Assembly: GCF_004803855.2 (NCBI RefSeq)
Contig: NZ_CP012552.1
Coordinates: 744,001 to 808,000, forward strand
From: Campylobacter sp. RM16192
Lineage (GTDB): Bacteria > Campylobacterota > Campylobacteria > Campylobacterales > Campylobacteraceae
Length of the DNA stretch: 64,000 nucleotides
Direction: 5' to 3'
Shown here: positions 57,333 to 64,000 of the stretch, one piece after another
Layout of the letters: every line of letters starts with the position of its first letter
Numbering within the stretch: the first letter of the stretch is position 1
Program-made: the position numbers and the translations under genes
The notes under the pieces: generated by a model
What the model was told of the DNA's origin: nothing
Database searches by the model: none
Seen by the model: the letters and a program-made list of their open reading frames with translations, nothing else

Positions 57333-57680
57333 ATGCGATGTTTGAGTGCTTTGGCGTGTATTGTACTCGCTTTTAACCCGGCTTTTGCTTGTGAGTCGCC
57401 TCCTGCTGCGGAAGCTTTCGTCTATGAAAATGATATGGATTTAGACGGCGTACTTGATATGAGCGAGTGGAAAAATGTAAAGAGTATGGAGAATTTTAGA
57501 GTTAAATTTGGAGATTTTAGCAAAGCGGAGTTTAAAAAATTTGATAAAAACAAAGACGGTAAGCTTGAGTGGGAAAGCGAGCTTGAGGGCAATATCGAAT
57601 ACATAAAAGATCCTTGCGAGATCAAGGAAGAGCAAGAAAACTTTAAAAAATCAAAAAGCAACCAAAAAGGAAAATCGTGA
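57333..57680 (+). CDS. Periplasmic two-EF-hand protein
   Basis: 115 residues with a signal peptide (MRCLSALACIVLAFNPAFA). The first EF loop (34-45, DMDLDGVLDMSE) is a full match to the calcium-binding consensus. The second (71-82, DKNKDGKLEWES) has Ser at position 12 where Glu is normal, though Glu83 is next. Two cysteines in the mature part (20 and 95) could form a disulfide. The C terminus is Lys-rich. It overlaps the next gene by GTGA. Confidence 0.75.
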   Translation: MRCLSALACIVLAFNPAFACESPPAAEAFVYENDMDLDGVLDMSEWKNVKSMENFRVKFGDFSKAEFKKFDKNKDGKLEWESELEGNIEYIKDPCEIKEEQENFKKSKSNQKGKS

Positions 57681-58291
57681 AAAATATCTTTTTGTGCTCT
57701 TATTTTGCAGGAGTCTTTGAGCTCTTTGCAGATAAATTTGACTGCGAGGGAAAGAGTGTTTGCTTCATATCAACGGCTGGCAAATTTGAAGAGGTGAATT
57801 TCTACGTAGATGAGGTAAAAGAGTGCTTTAAAAATGCGGACGTGAAAGTCGATGAGCTTGATATCTCGGTAAGCGACAAGACGGAAATTTTGAAGAAATT
57901 TAGCCAAAACGACTTCATCTATGTATGTGGCGGAAATACATTTTATCTCTTAAGTGAGTTTAAAAAATCAGGAGTTATAAGCGAGTTAAAGAGTCTTGTA
58001 AACAGCGGCAAAATTTATATCGGCGAATCGGCAGGCGGCATAATAACATCGCCTGATATCGAGTATATAGGCCTAATGGATGAAAATTTAGTAGAGCTAA
58101 AAGATCTTAGCGGCTTAAATTTGGTGAGTTTTTATACCTTGCCTCACTTGGGCGAATTTCCGTTTGAAGAAGCATGTAATAATATAATCGCAAAATTTGG
58201 CGAGAAAATAGATCTAAAAGCGATAAATAACTCCGAAGCGATTTTAATTCGAGGTGAAGAAGCGGTTATTTTAAGCGCAAAGTCGCTATAA
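57677..58291 (+). CDS. Peptidase E-like (S51) protein
   Basis: 204 residues of the class I glutaminase-like fold. Ser118 in IGESAGGI is the nucleophile; YVCGGNTFYLL precedes it and TLPHLGEFPF supplies the histidine. S51 enzymes cut N-terminal Asp dipeptides or cyanophycin fragments; the substrate here is not known. GTG start. Its stop is 8 bases before rnpB. Confidence 0.82.
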   Translation: MKNIFLCSYFAGVFELFADKFDCEGKSVCFISTAGKFEEVNFYVDEVKECFKNADVKVDELDISVSDKTEILKKFSQNDFIYVCGGNTFYLLSEFKKSGVISELKSLVNSGKIYIGESAGGIITSPDIEYIGLMDENLVELKDLSGLNLVSFYTLPHLGEFPFEEACNNIIAKFGEKIDLKAINNSEAILIRGEEAVILSAKSL

Positions 58292-58298
58292 TCTCATC

Positions 58299-58619
58299 GG
58301 CACGGCAAGTGATTGCTTTTAAATTTCGGTTTAAAAGAGGAAAGTCCGAGCTGCTATAAGACAAAGTCCCATCTAACGGATGGCTAGGGAAACCTAAGGG
58401 ATAGTGTAACAGAAAGCAGACTGCCGCTTCGGCGGTGATGGTGAAACGGCGGGGTAAGAGCCCACCAGCGCCACGCGAAAGCATGGCGGCTATATAAACC
58501 CGACTTGCAGCAAGAAGGGATGGTTTTAGTCTTATGTTAAACCCTTCGCTAGAGCCAAATTGCGAAATTTGGATTAGATAAATAATCACTCACGACAGAA
58601 CTCGGCTTATCGCCGTGCC
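58299..58619 (+). ncRNA. rnpB: RNase P RNA (class A)
   Basis: Catalytic RNA that trims the 5' ends of tRNAs. GGCACGGC (58299-58306) pairs with GCCGTGCC (58612-58619) to close the molecule as P1. Signature bases include GAGGAAAGTCCGAGC near the start, GGGAAACC and ACAGAAAGCA, the GTGAAA-type region, GGTAAGAGCCCACC and CACGACAGAACTCGGCTTAT near the end. The ends are set by the P1 stem and may be off by a few bases. It directly follows the S51 gene. Confidence 0.95.
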
Positions 58620-58645
58620 TTTTTATATTTGTGTAAATTTATAAG

Positions 58646-58673
58646 AAAATAGCCTAGAATTCTAGGCTATTTT
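58646..58673. terminator. Perfect 28-base palindromic terminator
   Basis: 14-bp arms meeting at a GAATTC centre (AAAATAGCCTAG and CTAGGCTATTTT as outer parts) with A- and T-runs at either end. It serves rnpB on plus and the flaG-fliD-fliS operon on minus. Confidence 0.8.
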
Positions 58674-58681
58674 GTGAAGCT

Positions 58682-58924
58682 TTATTCATTGATATATTGA
58701 GATATGTAGTTTCTAGCGTCTTTTAATTTTTTTAGTTCTAGACTCAGTTTTTCTAATCTTTTTTGTATGATTTCTTCTGCATCTTTAGTTAGTGTCGCAA
58801 CTTCTTCTAGCTCTTCTATGCTGTCAAAAATCAATGGAGCATTTTGGATAAGTCTTTCTATAGACTCCTCATCTTCGTTTAAGACCGCTATCTTAAACTC
58901 GTTTAGCCATATAGTCTCAGGCAT
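58682..58924 (-). CDS. Small coiled-coil protein after fliS (FliT-like position)
   Basis: 80 residues, mostly acidic helices with heptad spacing (EEIIQKRLEKLSLELKKL). I start at ATG 58924 (MPETIWLNEF), 8 bases inside fliS. Position and shape fit FliT, the FliD chaperone, or a related flagellar protein, but sequence alone does not settle it. Confidence 0.6.
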   Translation of the reverse strand: MPETIWLNEFKIAVLNEDEESIERLIQNAPLIFDSIEELEEVATLTKDAEEIIQKRLEKLSLELKKLKDARNYISQYINE

Positions 58925-59285
58925 TGCTTTCTTTCCAAGCCTCAAGAAGTTGCTTTACTACACTTACTACCTCATCCAGATTTTTTTCATCGTTTGTTAT
59001 ATTTGCTTGTGAAAGTAGCTGAATTTGTCTAGTGTAAATTCCGCTAAGATAATGAGCAACGTTTCCTTGAGAGTAGTCAAGCGAATTTAAAAGCTCAACA
59101 AAAATCGCATTTGCTCTGTTTATAAAGTATACTTTTTTCTCGACATCTTTATTTTGCATAGATTGTCTAGCTCTAAAAATAAATCTTAAAATTCCTTCAT
59201 ATAGCATCTCTATTAGTTTATGCGGAGACTCTATGCCTCCGACTGCGTTTTGAGAGTATGCTGCGTAAGCTGCGCTATTCATCAT
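58917..59285 (-). CDS. fliS: Flagellar export chaperone FliS
   Basis: Chaperone that binds the C terminus of flagellin and stops early polymerisation. YAAYSQNAVGGIESPHKLIEMLYEG and the helical remainder match FliS. 122 residues; two ATGs (59285 and 59282) are equivalent. Lies 13 bases after fliD. Confidence 0.93.
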   Translation of the reverse strand: MMNSAAYAAYSQNAVGGIESPHKLIEMLYEGILRFIFRARQSMQNKDVEKKVYFINRANAIFVELLNSLDYSQGNVAHYLSGIYTRQIQLLSQANITNDEKNLDEVVSVVKQLLEAWKESNA

Positions 59286-59298
59286 TATTTTTCCATTC

Positions 59299-61086
59299 TT
59301 ATTTTTTAGATTTTAGCTCGGCATCTATCATTGATTGCAATGTAGAAAACTGATTTTGAAGCTTATTGATCATATTGTCATAGGCTAAAAATCTTTGAGC
59401 CATCATGTCGTATTTAGTATCAAGATCTTGTGTCGCTTTTAGCCTATCTTTTTCAAGCTTCTTTTTTTCTTCTATTAAATTTTGATTGTATATAGTCAAT
59501 GTTCCATTTTTACCCACTATATTATCTAGTTTTGAATTTAAAGACGAGAATACCCCATCAGTCCTTGTCTCTTTTGACGTTAAATTCATAGCGCTTAAAC
59601 CAAAGCTCTCAAGCACATCAGCTTTGCCTTGAATATTTATAGCTGTTCCGTCTGTGCTTTTTAAAACGATTCTGTCTTCAGCTTTATTCAAAGTGGCTTG
59701 GATACCTACAATACTAGCTTCGTTTATAGCCTTCAAAAGTGCTAAGGCGTTTTCTTTTGATGTATTTGTACTAGGAGTGGTTAAGGTTATTTTGTTTCCG
59801 TTAATTATAAAATCATCGTTTGATACACTTATTGCACCGCTATTTATGGCTTTACTGCTCGCTGTTTGTATAGTGCTATACATACTAGATTTTGCGAATA
59901 GCTTTTTAGCATCATCTAAACTTTCGGATAGCTTTGAGCTTAATTTTAGGCTATTAAGTTCCAGCAGTCCATCTTTGGTTAATGTTATGCCAAAATCAGT
60001 TATATTAAGGTTGCTGCTTTTTGATTTTATAGCTACCGCAAAAGATCCTGAATCGTGCATAGAGCGCATAGATATATTGTCTTGTTCTCCTATCGTTTTT
60101 GTAGTGAATAAAAGTCTATTTATAGTAGATTTTATGCTTGTTATCTCGTTAATTCCCTGAAAAGTTCCTGCATTATTTGTATCGCTGTTGTAGTCGGTTG
60201 CTATATCAAGATTGTTTACTAGACTATTATATGTTTTTACTAAGTTTTCTATCTCTTTTTTTATATCAGAAGTATCTTCTTTGACACTAAAAGTTGTTTT
60301 TCCCACTTCTTTTAGTGTCAAATGCAAGCCTATTGATAGATCTTTAATGTTGTTAGAGTCTCTTTTTACCGTTATGCCATTATATGTAAATTCGGAGTCT
60401 TGTGCTGTAGATATTTTGTTGCTATTTACATTTGCACTATCCCAACCTAGGGCTTCTAATATATAATTTGCATTATTTAGTTCGTTTCCACTTGAATCTT
60501 GGGTAGAAAACTCTATTTTATTGCTGGCTCCGGTGTCTTTTGATTGCAAAATTAGCTGATACGGTCTATCTCCTCCGACTTTTAGAATTTTAGCTTGAAC
60601 ATAGCCACCAGTGGCATCTGTTATTTTTGCTGCCAACTCTTCGTAGGATGTAGATTGTTTAAGATCTATTTTATAATCTATATTATTGAATTTGATTACA
60701 AAAGAACCCTCTCTAGCCGCAAACGATTCAGGGCTTATAAATTTTTTACTTTGATATATATCTCTTGCCGCAAGTTGTTTCACATCTATATCTATATCTT
60801 GCAAGCCAACACCAGAACTTACGCTTAGATCCGCACTTTTACCATTGGTATTAACACTTCTTTTTAAGAACATAGCCTCATCGCTAAGTGCAGAAACAGA
60901 TAATTTAAACGAACTTATTAGTGTTTTAATTGCAGATAGATCTTTTTGCTTTGTTACGTTTTTCTCCATATTTTGTGTGATAGGGTTTATTATACCCGCC
61001 CTATCTGCCGATTTTAGTTTGTCTATAACATCTTGAGTTAAAACGTTACTTCCAAGCCCAAGAGAAGAAATTTTGCCAAACCCCAT
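59299..61086 (-). CDS. fliD: Flagellar filament cap protein FliD
   Basis: Cap that guides flagellin folding at the filament tip, also an adhesin and antigen in Campylobacter. Start MGFGKISSLGLGSNVLTQDV and the C-terminal coiled coil (about 540-595) are typical; the central part is the variable surface domain. GGAGAG precedes ATG 61086; the frame runs 17 codons further back into flaG. 595 residues. One base separates it from flaG. Confidence 0.93.
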   Translation of the reverse strand: MGFGKISSLGLGSNVLTQDVIDKLKSADRAGIINPITQNMEKNVTKQKDLSAIKTLISSFKLSVSALSDEAMFLKRSVNTNGKSADLSVSSGVGLQDIDIDVKQLAARDIYQSKKFISPESFAAREGSFVIKFNNIDYKIDLKQSTSYEELAAKITDATGGYVQAKILKVGGDRPYQLILQSKDTGASNKIEFSTQDSSGNELNNANYILEALGWDSANVNSNKISTAQDSEFTYNGITVKRDSNNIKDLSIGLHLTLKEVGKTTFSVKEDTSDIKKEIENLVKTYNSLVNNLDIATDYNSDTNNAGTFQGINEITSIKSTINRLLFTTKTIGEQDNISMRSMHDSGSFAVAIKSKSSNLNITDFGITLTKDGLLELNSLKLSSKLSESLDDAKKLFAKSSMYSTIQTASSKAINSGAISVSNDDFIINGNKITLTTPSTNTSKENALALLKAINEASIVGIQATLNKAEDRIVLKSTDGTAINIQGKADVLESFGLSAMNLTSKETRTDGVFSSLNSKLDNIVGKNGTLTIYNQNLIEEKKKLEKDRLKATQDLDTKYDMMAQRFLAYDNMINKLQNQFSTLQSMIDAELKSKK

Positions 61087-61087
61087 C

Positions 61088-61459
61088 TTAGCTCTCCTTA
61101 TCGAATAGTACTCCGACTGCCTCTCTAAAATATTCACTAAGTTTCATTACTTGCTCGCTTGGAATTTTTCTTATTATTTCGCCTGTTTTCATCTCCATTA
61201 CGTTAACGTAAAGAAAATTTATCTTGTCATTGTAAGCAAAACGTATATTTGTATCCAGCGCTTCCATCTGTCTATTTAGTTTTTCCGTGGCTTCGTTTAG
61301 CTTTTTGACTAGATCTTCATTGTTTTGCTCTGTTTGATTTTCGACAATATTTGGTTGAATTTGTGTTTGCTCAACTTCCCTTGTTTGAGGCTGTGAATGT
61401 GTGTTGCTTGTTGATAGAGCCGTATTTATCGGCTGACTTGCAACTTTGAAAATTTCCAT
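61088..61459 (-). CDS. flaG: FlaG-family flagellar protein
   Basis: 123 residues. The C-terminal half (about 50-115) is the FlaG domain: NRQMEALDTNIRFAYND, YVNVMEMKTGEIIRKIPSE. The N-terminal half is Gln/Asn-rich and disordered. FlaG limits filament length in Campylobacter. A sigma-28 promoter lies upstream, and AAGGAG precedes the ATG. Confidence 0.88.
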   Translation of the reverse strand: MEIFKVASQPINTALSTSNTHSQPQTREVEQTQIQPNIVENQTEQNNEDLVKKLNEATEKLNRQMEALDTNIRFAYNDKINFLYVNVMEMKTGEIIRKIPSEQVMKLSEYFREAVGVLFDKES

Positions 61460-61489
61460 ATTTTCTCCTTATAAATATACTACTTTGTT

Positions 61490-61516
61490 ATATCGGCTAT
61501 ATCTAAAATTTCTTTA
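61490..61516 (-). promoter_or_regulatory. Sigma-28 promoter of flaG-fliD-fliS
   Basis: On the minus strand TAAAGAAA (-35) is followed by 11 bases and GCCGATAT (-10), almost the FliA consensus TAAAGTTT-N11-GCCGATAA. It lies 31 bases before flaG. Confidence 0.82.
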
Positions 61517-61584
61517 TACTATATAGTTAATTAAAATTTACGCTTAAATTTGTTAAGATTTTGCTTAATTTATAAGGAATGTAT

Positions 61585-61929
61585 ATGAAAATTTCATTTG
61601 ACTGTGATTGTATTTTGCTTGAAAATTCGCTTAAATTATTTTTGAAAGATTATGTAGCGCATAAAAAGGATTGTGATTTTATAATATCGGATAGAAAGAT
61701 CGAGAGCAAAAAACCCGTATTTATTATATCTTCGAATTCTGCTCATTTAAAAATCCCATTTACTAAAGAGATGCTTTTAAATACACTTGAGGAATTTTAC
61801 TCAGCCATTCAAATCCCAAATGTCGGCACTAAGCAAATGGCTCAAAATTTAGATATTGAGCATGAAATTAGCATCCTTATAGATAAATTTAAAAAAGATC
61901 TCATCAATCTTATAAAGCTTTATAGATGA
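61585..61929 (+). CDS. Hypothetical protein
   Basis: 114 residues, no signal peptide, not recognised. The pattern DCDCILLENSLKLFLKDY, then short strands (VFIISSN) and a helical end, suggests a small alpha/beta domain. ATG 61585 has AAGGA 6 bases upstream (an in-frame ATG at 61579 touches it). C. jejuni has a similar-size gene before rsmD-flgI, as I recall (Cj1460). Overlaps rsmD by four bases. Confidence 0.65.
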   Translation: MKISFDCDCILLENSLKLFLKDYVAHKKDCDFIISDRKIESKKPVFIISSNSAHLKIPFTKEMLLNTLEEFYSAIQIPNVGTKQMAQNLDIEHEISILIDKFKKDLINLIKLYR

Positions 61930-62498
61930 AAAAACTTTTTAGTACAATTTCAAGCGGTAAATTTAAAGGCAAAAAGCTTCTTTTGCCATCTCTTGATACT
62001 ACAAGAAGCACTAAAAGTATAGTCAAGGGCTCTTTTTTTGATAGCATGAGGTATGATTTAAGAAGTAAAATTTTTATAGAGGCATTTGGTGGAAGCGCTC
62101 TTATGGCGGCTGAAGCGCTTAGTAATGATGCCAAAAGCGCAATCGCAATAGAACTTGATAAAAATGCTTTTAAGATAGCGCGAGAGAATGCAAAAAATAT
62201 AGATGAGTCAAATTTGGAGATTCTTAATGGAGACACCTTTGAGCTTACTCTTGAAATTTTAAATAGACGAGATTTAAAAGATGTTATCTTATATCTTGAC
62301 CCACCATTTGATATTAGGGAGGGATTTGGTCAAATTTATGAAAAGTGTATAAATTTGATAAGAAATTTAGACAAAAAACGAATTTATATGGTCGTAATAG
62401 AGCATATTAGCAGCTATCAATTTCCTGAAGACATTGGAAAATTTACTCTTCAAAAATCAAAAAAATTCGGAAATACAACTCTTACGTATTATTCATAA
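61926..62498 (+). CDS. rsmD: 16S rRNA (guanine966-N2)-methyltransferase RsmD
   Basis: 190 residues. ISSGKFKGKKLLLPS start, motif I EAFGGSALMAAEALS, and LYLDPPFDIREG as the N6/N2-methyltransferase DPPF motif. RsmD modifies G966 of 16S rRNA. It is the usual neighbour upstream of flgI in Campylobacter. Confidence 0.9.
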   Translation: MKKLFSTISSGKFKGKKLLLPSLDTTRSTKSIVKGSFFDSMRYDLRSKIFIEAFGGSALMAAEALSNDAKSAIAIELDKNAFKIARENAKNIDESNLEILNGDTFELTLEILNRRDLKDVILYLDPPFDIREGFGQIYEKCINLIRNLDKKRIYMVVIEHISSYQFPEDIGKFTLQKSKKFGNTTLTYYS

Positions 62499-62501
62499 AT
62501 T

Positions 62502-62520
62502 TTGGAATATTTATTGCTTT
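62502..62520 (+). promoter_or_regulatory. Sigma-54 promoter of flgI
   Basis: TTGGAAT (-24) and TTGCTTT (-12) place GG at 62504-62505 and GC at 62516-62517, exactly ten bases between, as needed for RpoN. The start would be near 62529, 20 bases before flgI. Confidence 0.82.
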
Positions 62521-62548
62521 TATCCTTTTAAAATAAAAAAGGATTGCT

Positions 62549-63601
62549 ATGAAGCTAATTTCATCGATGTTGCTTGCTTTATCTCTCGGTGCTTTTGCAA
62601 ATGCTGCGCAGATTAAAGATATAGCAAATGTCGTAGGAGTAAGAGAGAACCAACTCATAGGCTATGGATTAGTGGTAGGGCTTAATGGTTCAGGAGATGG
62701 TTCAAGCTCGGAATTTACGATTCAATCGCTTTCAAATATGCTTCAAACAGTAAACGTAAAGATAAGTCCTGATGATATAAAATCTAAAAATACAGCAGCC
62801 GTAATAGTAACGGCAAAATTGCCCGCTTTTGCAAGGCAAGGCGATAAGCTGGATGTAACTATATCATCTATCGGTGATGCTAAAAGCTTGCAAGGCGGAA
62901 CTCTTCTGATGACTCCTTTAAAGGGTGTCGATGGAGATATATACGCTCTGGCTCAAGGCTCTCTTACAATAGGCGGCAAGAGTCAGGGTAGGGGTTCTGG
63001 AAATCACGCAACGGCTGGAACTATCTTTGGTGGAGCTTTTGTGGAGCGTGAGATAACCTATGATATATATAATCAAGAGGCTATATTTTTAAGCCTTAAA
63101 GAGTCAAATTTTAGTACCGCTTCAAATATACAAAACGCTATAAATTTAAAAGTAGGCGGTGAAACCGCAATAGCAATTGATCCAAGAACTGTTAAGATAA
63201 ATAGACCAAATGGCGTTAGCATGGTTGAATTTTTGGCTCAAGTTTTAAATATTGACGTCGAATATAAGGCGCTTGACAAGGTCATAATAGACGAAAAAAC
63301 AGGCACTATAGTAAGCGGAGTAAATGTTACGGTTGATCCTGTTGTGATAACACATAAAGAAATTACTATAAAAATTGAGCCAAATTCTTATTATGATGCC
63401 GGAAATGCAGCGATTGACTTGCAAGACGGAATGGCTTTGGATGCAAATGCAAATATGCTAAAGGTTAGTGGCGAGCGCACAACTATAGCAAGCATAGCAA
63501 GGGCTCTAAGCAAGCTAGGAGCTAGTCCGAGCGACATAATAGCAATAATAGAAAATTTAAAAAGAGTTGGTGCAATACACGTTGATTTGGAGATAATATA
63601 A
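62549..63601 (+). CDS. flgI: Flagellar P-ring protein FlgI
   Basis: Periplasmic ring around the flagellar rod. Signal peptide [19 protein letters not shown], then [24 protein letters not shown] and [13 protein letters not shown]-like AQGSLTIGG. 350 residues, normal. AAGGA precedes the ATG. Overlaps flgJ by one base. Probably expressed from the RpoN site upstream. Confidence 0.97.
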   Translation: MKLISSMLLALSLGAFANAAQIKDIANVVGVRENQLIGYGLVVGLNGSGDGSSSEFTIQSLSNMLQTVNVKISPDDIKSKNTAAVIVTAKLPAFARQGDKLDVTISSIGDAKSLQGGTLLMTPLKGVDGDIYALAQGSLTIGGKSQGRGSGNHATAGTIFGGAFVEREITYDIYNQEAIFLSLKESNFSTASNIQNAINLKVGGETAIAIDPRTVKINRPNGVSMVEFLAQVLNIDVEYKALDKVIIDEKTGTIVSGVNVTVDPVVITHKEITIKIEPNSYYDAGNAAIDLQDGMALDANANMLKVSGERTTIASIARALSKLGASPSDIIAIIENLKRVGAIHVDLEII

Positions 63602-63897
63602 TGAATATAGACAACCAGTTGGCTATAAACGCATATAATAATATAGCTACAAATTCGATCACAAATAGAAGCAAAAGCGAAAACGATAAGCTTTTAAAAG
63701 AGCAAACCGATGCCTTTGAAGCGTTTTTAGTTAAAAGCGTGTTAGATATTGCCTTAAAGGACGAAAATCCTCTATTTCCAAAAGATGCCGGAGATAAAAT
63801 TTACTCGTCTATGTATAACGATACTATGAGTAGAGCTTTGAGCGGAAATTTAGGATTTAGTGAATTGCTATTTAATTTTTTAAAAGAGAGGACTTAA
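63601..63897 (+). CDS. flgJ: Rod-assembly protein FlgJ, short form
   Basis: 98 residues covering only the N-terminal rod-binding domain ([19 protein letters not shown], later [12 protein letters not shown]). The peptidoglycan hydrolase domain found in enteric FlgJ is missing, as in other Epsilonproteobacteria, so wall opening must come from another enzyme. Starts in the last base of flgI's stop. Confidence 0.85.
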   Translation: MNIDNQLAINAYNNIATNSITNRSKSENDKLLKEQTDAFEAFLVKSVLDIALKDENPLFPKDAGDKIYSSMYNDTMSRALSGNLGFSELLFNFLKERT

Positions 63898-63920
63898 GTA
63901 TTTAAAAAATATGCCGATTT
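63895..63920 (+). promoter_or_regulatory. Sigma-28 promoter downstream of flgJ
   Basis: TAAGTATT (63895-63902), 10 bases, GCCGATTT (63913-63920). The -35 overlaps the flgJ stop codon. It is placed to drive the gene that starts at 63949. Confidence 0.7.
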
Positions 63921-63948
63921 AGCAATAAATATATTTAAAGGTATGAAA

Positions 63949-64000
63949 ATGCTAGGTTCAATCGGCGTAAAAGCTGGGGTTAGCCCGAGCCAACTTTCAC
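63949..64000 (+). CDS. Start of the next gene, possibly flgM (cut by the window edge)
   Basis: Only 17 codons are visible (MLGSIGVKAGVSPSQLS). AAAGG at 63937-63941 fits ATG 63949; an in-frame ATG is at 63943. In C. jejuni flgM, the anti-sigma-28 factor, follows flgJ, and the sigma-28 promoter just upstream would suit it. The residues alone do not prove FlgM. Confidence 0.35.
   Translation, partial: MLGSIGVKAGVSPSQLS

Noticed and set aside
61087-61137. Upstream extension of fliD
   Set aside because: It runs into flaG and the MGFGKISSLG start at 61086 has a good ribosome site.

Overview
The window is a chromosomal segment from a Campylobacter-like epsilonproteobacterium (Campylobacterota). 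Support comes from the AT-rich sequence, the frequent TTG and GTG starts, the very tight overlapping gene packing, and blocks of gene order I recall from Campylobacter jejuni and Helicobacter pylori: yidC-jag-mnmE-purL-djlA-purH, ppiD-ftsA-ftsZ, Pif1-like helicase-lolA-secA-lolC, cprS-cprR-htrA-cbpA-hspR-kefB, ispB-hemA-proS-fxsA-hemC-ubiD, and flaG-fliD-fliS. The species is not determined. No rRNA, tRNA, CRISPR array, insertion sequence, prophage or poly-G phase-variable tract was seen. No gene-free stretch exceeds 300 bases once rnpB is counted.

Layout. 1-3788: membrane-protein insertion and RNA-related genes (yidC partial, jag/khpB, mnmE). 3888-9888: purine synthesis (purL, purH) with three genes packed between them: a Clp-fold serine protease, a TerB-DnaJ membrane co-chaperone and a GNAT acetyltransferase. 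10059-11868: a three-gene module (DUF2249-like, NnrS-like membrane protein, MIP18/DUF59) behind an FNR-type operator. 11959-18513: cell division and envelope genes (ftsZ, ftsA, ppiD on minus; rsmH and an FtsL-like gene on plus) with a metal-site-less class II aldolase homologue. 18656-27807: D-amino-acid transaminase, a two-peptidase lipoprotein, a Pif1-like helicase, lolA, secA and lolC. 27810-34270: envelope and heat-stress regulation (CprRS-like two-component system, htrA, cbpA, hspR, a cation/proton antiporter). 34286-37517: metY and small genes. 37785-43721: a long isoprenoid/heme/proS operon, followed by an inverted LTA-synthase-type transferase and ubiD. 47574-52103: a complete branched-chain amino-acid ABC transporter (livJHMGF). 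52131-55307: a membrane-anchored nuclease-like protein and an orphan electron-transfer module. 55400-58619: thiL, truD, a periplasmic EF-hand protein, a peptidase E homologue and RNase P RNA. 58682-64000: flagellar genes, with sigma-28 signals before flaG and after flgJ and a sigma-54 signal before flgI.

How the genes fit together. The window mixes housekeeping blocks with small envelope and respiratory modules. The most interesting parts are the NnrS-like module with a class-II-spaced FNR-type dyad; the DUF5644-like/Fe-S/cytochrome b operon that has no catalytic subunit; the aldolase-fold protein that has lost its zinc histidines; the lipoprotein carrying both NlpC/P60 and M15 peptidase sites; and the readable heat-shock (HAIR), sigma-28 and sigma-54 control sites. 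Comparisons with other species are from memory and were not checked by search.
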